A stretch of 64,000 bases of DNA from Hyphomicrobiales bacterium. GTDB lineage: Bacteria; Pseudomonadota; Alphaproteobacteria; Rhizobiales; Rhizobiaceae. Where the stretch lies: positions 1 through 64,000 of the forward strand of contig UBZT01000015.1 of assembly GCA_900470155.1 (NCBI GenBank), written 5' to 3'. Positions within the stretch are counted from its first letter, which is position 1. Every line of letters begins with the position of its first letter. This document shows, piece by piece, positions 61,571-64,000 of this stretch. The notes under the pieces were generated by a model. The model searched no databases. It was not told the DNA's origin and saw only the letters and a list, made by a program, of their open reading frames with translations. The translations under genes were made by a program, and so were the position numbers.

Positions 61571-64000
61571 ATGGAATTCACTGGCGAGCGTTTCGTGCCC
61601 ACGCAAGATGGAAGAATCCGGCTTGAACACTATCATCGCTATGCGATCTTGCAAAACGCGGTCAAGGGGAAGCGGGTTCTCGACGTTGCCTGCGGAGAGG
61701 GCTACGGCTCGGCATTGGTCGCCGCCAGCGCCCAATCGGTCGTTGGCGTCGATATTTCTCAAGACGCGGTTGAGCACGCCAGGGTTACCTATGTCGCGCC
61801 GAACCTTTGTTTTCGCCAGGGCAGTGCCACCGCGCTCGAGTTTCCGGATGCCTCGTTTGACGTCGTGATTTCGTTCGAAACTATCGAACATCTTGGAGAG
61901 CAGGCTGAGATGCTCGCCGAAATCCGTCGAGTACTTCATTCCGACGGCATTCTGATAATCTCGTCGCCCAATCGCCCGGTTTATTCGGAAGAGAGTGGGG
62001 AGCATAACGACTTTCATGTCAAGGAGCTCGACTTCCAGGAATTGAACGCGCTACTGGAGTCGCAGTTCGGTACCATCGCCTATTTCGGACAAAGACTGAT
62101 GATGGGCTCCGTCATTCAGTCGATGGGGGAAGTCCAAGGCGCTTACCGCGCATTCTACGATGACGGCACTACGGTGTTTCCCGGCACCGGCGATCTTGTC
62201 GATCCGGTTTATTTTGTAGCGGTTTGCGCCCGCGCGGGTATTGACCTTCCCCGCCTTGACGCGTCAGTACTTTATCCTGCCAAGGTCGACCTCGTAAAAC
62301 ACTATGTCGGATTTGCCAAATGGGCCCAGTCGCTAGATAAACTAGTTGCGGATCAAAATTTCCGAATCCTCTCTGCTCAACAGGAGATCGACAATCTTTC
62401 GGACGAGCTCGCTCGCCGTGGCGAATGGGCCCAGCGCCTTGAGGATGAACGCGCGAGGCTGCTCACCAATAGGATTGCAAGGATTTTCACGATGCTGCGT
62501 GAGGACCAGCTCTGGCGCAAGGCGCCCGCCCGCCAGGTAGAGCGCTTACTTAAGTCATGTCTTCGCGTCAGCAAGATACAAGGAAAGCGCGGAATCAAAG
62601 CCGCCCTTAATCTAGCGAAGCGCAGCTACCAGCGCCTCCCGCTTAGCGAAAACACTAAGGCCGTACACCGGAAACATATCGCCAGGACCCTGCCGCGGCT
62701 TCTTCACCTTTCAGGCAGTCCCCCCGCAACGGTCCCGGACTTTGACATTCCAGGTTCGGACCTCAGTAGAAGGATAGTTCGCGAGCCCGCTAAGCTTGTC
62801 CAGGAAAATCTCTCCCGTGTTGCTGCCTTGGAAACGATGGTTTCCACGGAACCGGAGGTCAGCATCATCATCCCGGTCTACGGCAAGTACGAATATACAC
62901 TACACTGCCTAGCATCGATCGCCGAACATCCTCCTCAAACCCCTTTTGAGATCATCGTCATCGACGACTGTTCCCCCGACGCATCCGGCGAGAAGCTTGC
63001 TGAGATTAAGGGCATCCGTGTGCTTCTGAACGAGATGAACCAGGGGTTTATTCGCTCTTGCAACATCGGCGCCAACAACGCCCGCAGTTCTTTCTTGCAC
63101 TTCCTGAACAACGACACAGAGGTCACCGAAGGTTGGCTGGATGAATTGTTACGGACCTTCGAAGATTTCCCAGGCACAGGATTTGCGGGATCAAAGCTTG
63201 TTTATCCTGACGGCACTCTGCAAGAGGCCGGCGGAATTATCTGGCGTGACGGAAACGCCTGGAACTTCGGCCGCAACCAGAAATCAACCCTGCCCGTCTA
63301 CAATTATGCACGCGAGGTCGATTATTGCTCGGGTGCATCCGTACTCGTTCCGAAATCTTTATTCGAAGAGCTCGGGGGATTCGACGAGCATTATATTCCC
63401 GCGTATTGCGAGGATGCCGATCTTGCTCTGAAGATTCGCGACCGTGGCTATCGTGTTATCTACCAACCACTTTCCGTAGTCATTCACTACGAGGGAGTAA
63501 CATCCGGACGTGATGAGACTCAGGGCGTCAAGTCCTACCAAATCGTTAACATGCAGAAGATGTTTACCCGCTGGGAAGAGCGCCTTAAGAACCATCAGAT
63601 GACAGGTCAGGACATCGACCGGGCAAAGGATCGGATGGCAAGCCGTCGCGTCCTGGTGCTTGATCACTGCACGCCGACGCCCAACCAGGATGCCGGCTCA
63701 GTTCTTGCTTTCAACACCTTTCTTTTGTTTCGCGAAATGGGCTTCCAAGTTACTTTTATCGCAGAAGACAATTTTCTTTATGTGCCCGGCCATACCGAAG
63801 CCCTGCAGCGCATTGGAGTGGAAGTCCTCTATTGGCCATTTGTTCAGACTGTCGAGCAACACCTGAGGGAGTGCGGCAATCGGTACGACCTCGTGTATCT
63901 GGTACGCCCAAAGGTAGTTGACCGAAATCTAGATTTGGTCCGTAAACATTGTCCACAGGCTAAGGTGTTGTTTAATACTGTCGACCTTCATTTTATTCGA
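61571..64000 (+). CDS. Methyltransferase-glycosyltransferase fusion protein (3' end outside window)
   Basis: An uninterrupted frame of 810 codons from the ATG at 61571 to the window edge. Residues about 1-215 are a class I methyltransferase (FTGERFVP, VLDVACGEGYGSALV, ISFETIEHLGE). A helical linker with a short coiled-coil-like part follows (about 250-300). Residues about 435-680 are a GT2 domain (VSIIIPVYGKYEYTLHCLASI, IVIDDCSPDASG, FLNNDTEV, YCEDADLALKIRDRGYR). From about 692 a second domain starts (RRVLVLDHCTPTPNQDAGS), like the N-terminus of GT4-type transferases. It probably builds or caps the O-polysaccharide; the specificity is unknown. Confidence 0.88.
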   Translation, partial: MEFTGERFVPTQDGRIRLEHYHRYAILQNAVKGKRVLDVACGEGYGSALVAASAQSVVGVDISQDAVEHARVTYVAPNLCFRQGSATALEFPDASFDVVISFETIEHLGEQAEMLAEIRRVLHSDGILIISSPNRPVYSEESGEHNDFHVKELDFQELNALLESQFGTIAYFGQRLMMGSVIQSMGEVQGAYRAFYDDGTTVFPGTGDLVDPVYFVAVCARAGIDLPRLDASVLYPAKVDLVKHYVGFAKWAQSLDKLVADQNFRILSAQQEIDNLSDELARRGEWAQRLEDERARLLTNRIARIFTMLREDQLWRKAPARQVERLLKSCLRVSKIQGKRGIKAALNLAKRSYQRLPLSENTKAVHRKHIARTLPRLLHLSGSPPATVPDFDIPGSDLSRRIVREPAKLVQENLSRVAALETMVSTEPEVSIIIPVYGKYEYTLHCLASIAEHPPQTPFEIIVIDDCSPDASGEKLAEIKGIRVLLNEMNQGFIRSCNIGANNARSSFLHFLNNDTEVTEGWLDELLRTFEDFPGTGFAGSKLVYPDGTLQEAGGIIWRDGNAWNFGRNQKSTLPVYNYAREVDYCSGASVLVPKSLFEELGGFDEHYIPAYCEDADLALKIRDRGYRVIYQPLSVVIHYEGVTSGRDETQGVKSYQIVNMQKMFTRWEERLKNHQMTGQDIDRAKDRMASRRVLVLDHCTPTPNQDAGSVLAFNTFLLFREMGFQVTFIAEDNFLYVPGHTEALQRIGVEVLYWPFVQTVEQHLRECGNRYDLVYLVRPKVVDRNLDLVRKHCPQAKVLFNTVDLHFIR

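Overview
The window reads as Rhizobiales DNA, most likely Rhizobiaceae (Agrobacterium/Rhizobium/Ensifer/Shinella type). The grounds are a fixNOQP-fixIS cbb3 oxidase locus, a TonB haem receptor preceded by a RirA-like TGA-N9-TCA palindrome, a ThuA/ThuB-type sugar operon with MalFGK-like transport, and many ABC uptake operons with LacI, RpiR and AraC regulators. No rRNA, tRNA, CRISPR array, prophage or intact insertion sequence was recognised. Family assignments come from reading translated motifs; no database search was run.

Region by region. (1) 1-5.9 kb: the end of a pseudouridine synthase, a small membrane protein, an HPP-CBS membrane protein, a LysR regulator, a 5-formyltetrahydrofolate cyclo-ligase-like protein, a decayed truncated-haemoglobin gene and a beta carbonic anhydrase. 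(2) 6-12.9 kb, minus strand: fixNOQP, a 64-residue protein, a DUF2189-like membrane protein, fixI and fixS. The usual fixG and fixH are absent. (3) 12.9-14.3 kb: gene-poor, with a possible transposase relic. (4) 14.4-20.1 kb: haem uptake (receptor, SbmA/BacA-like ABC protein, HemS-like carrier, ChaN-like protein). (5) 20.3-25.9 kb, minus: RpiR regulator, Fe3+/AfuABC-type ABC importer and a histidine phosphatase, possibly for phosphorylated sugars. (6) 26.5-34.7 kb, minus: Thu-like sugar ABC importer with Gfo/Idh oxidoreductase, ThuA, mannonate dehydratase and a lactonase, with an AraC regulator and an SDR on the opposite strand. (7) 37.2-44.0 kb, plus: LacI regulator, ABC importer, GDPD-family phosphodiesterase and inositol-monophosphatase-family phosphatase, a logical unit for phosphodiester uptake and catabolism. 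(8) 44.0-47.0 kb: a graveyard of gene fragments (NmrA-like, MobA/MobL relaxase, Wzm) around one methyltransferase. (9) 47.0-64.0 kb, plus: a surface polysaccharide locus. It begins with a sugar-nucleotide and Gtr-like decoration module, then dTDP-L-rhamnose synthesis (rfbBDAC), the O-antigen exporter Wzm/Wzt, a methyltransferase and a large methyltransferase-glycosyltransferase fusion that runs off the window.

The genes fit an environmental or plant-associated bacterium that respires at low oxygen, scavenges haem and carbohydrate derivatives, and carries an exchangeable O-polysaccharide locus. The most interesting candidates for an undescribed system are the LacI/ABC/phosphodiesterase/phosphatase operon (37.2-44.0 kb) and the Gtr-like module (47.0-53.9 kb). 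The unusual haem and cbb3 loci come next.
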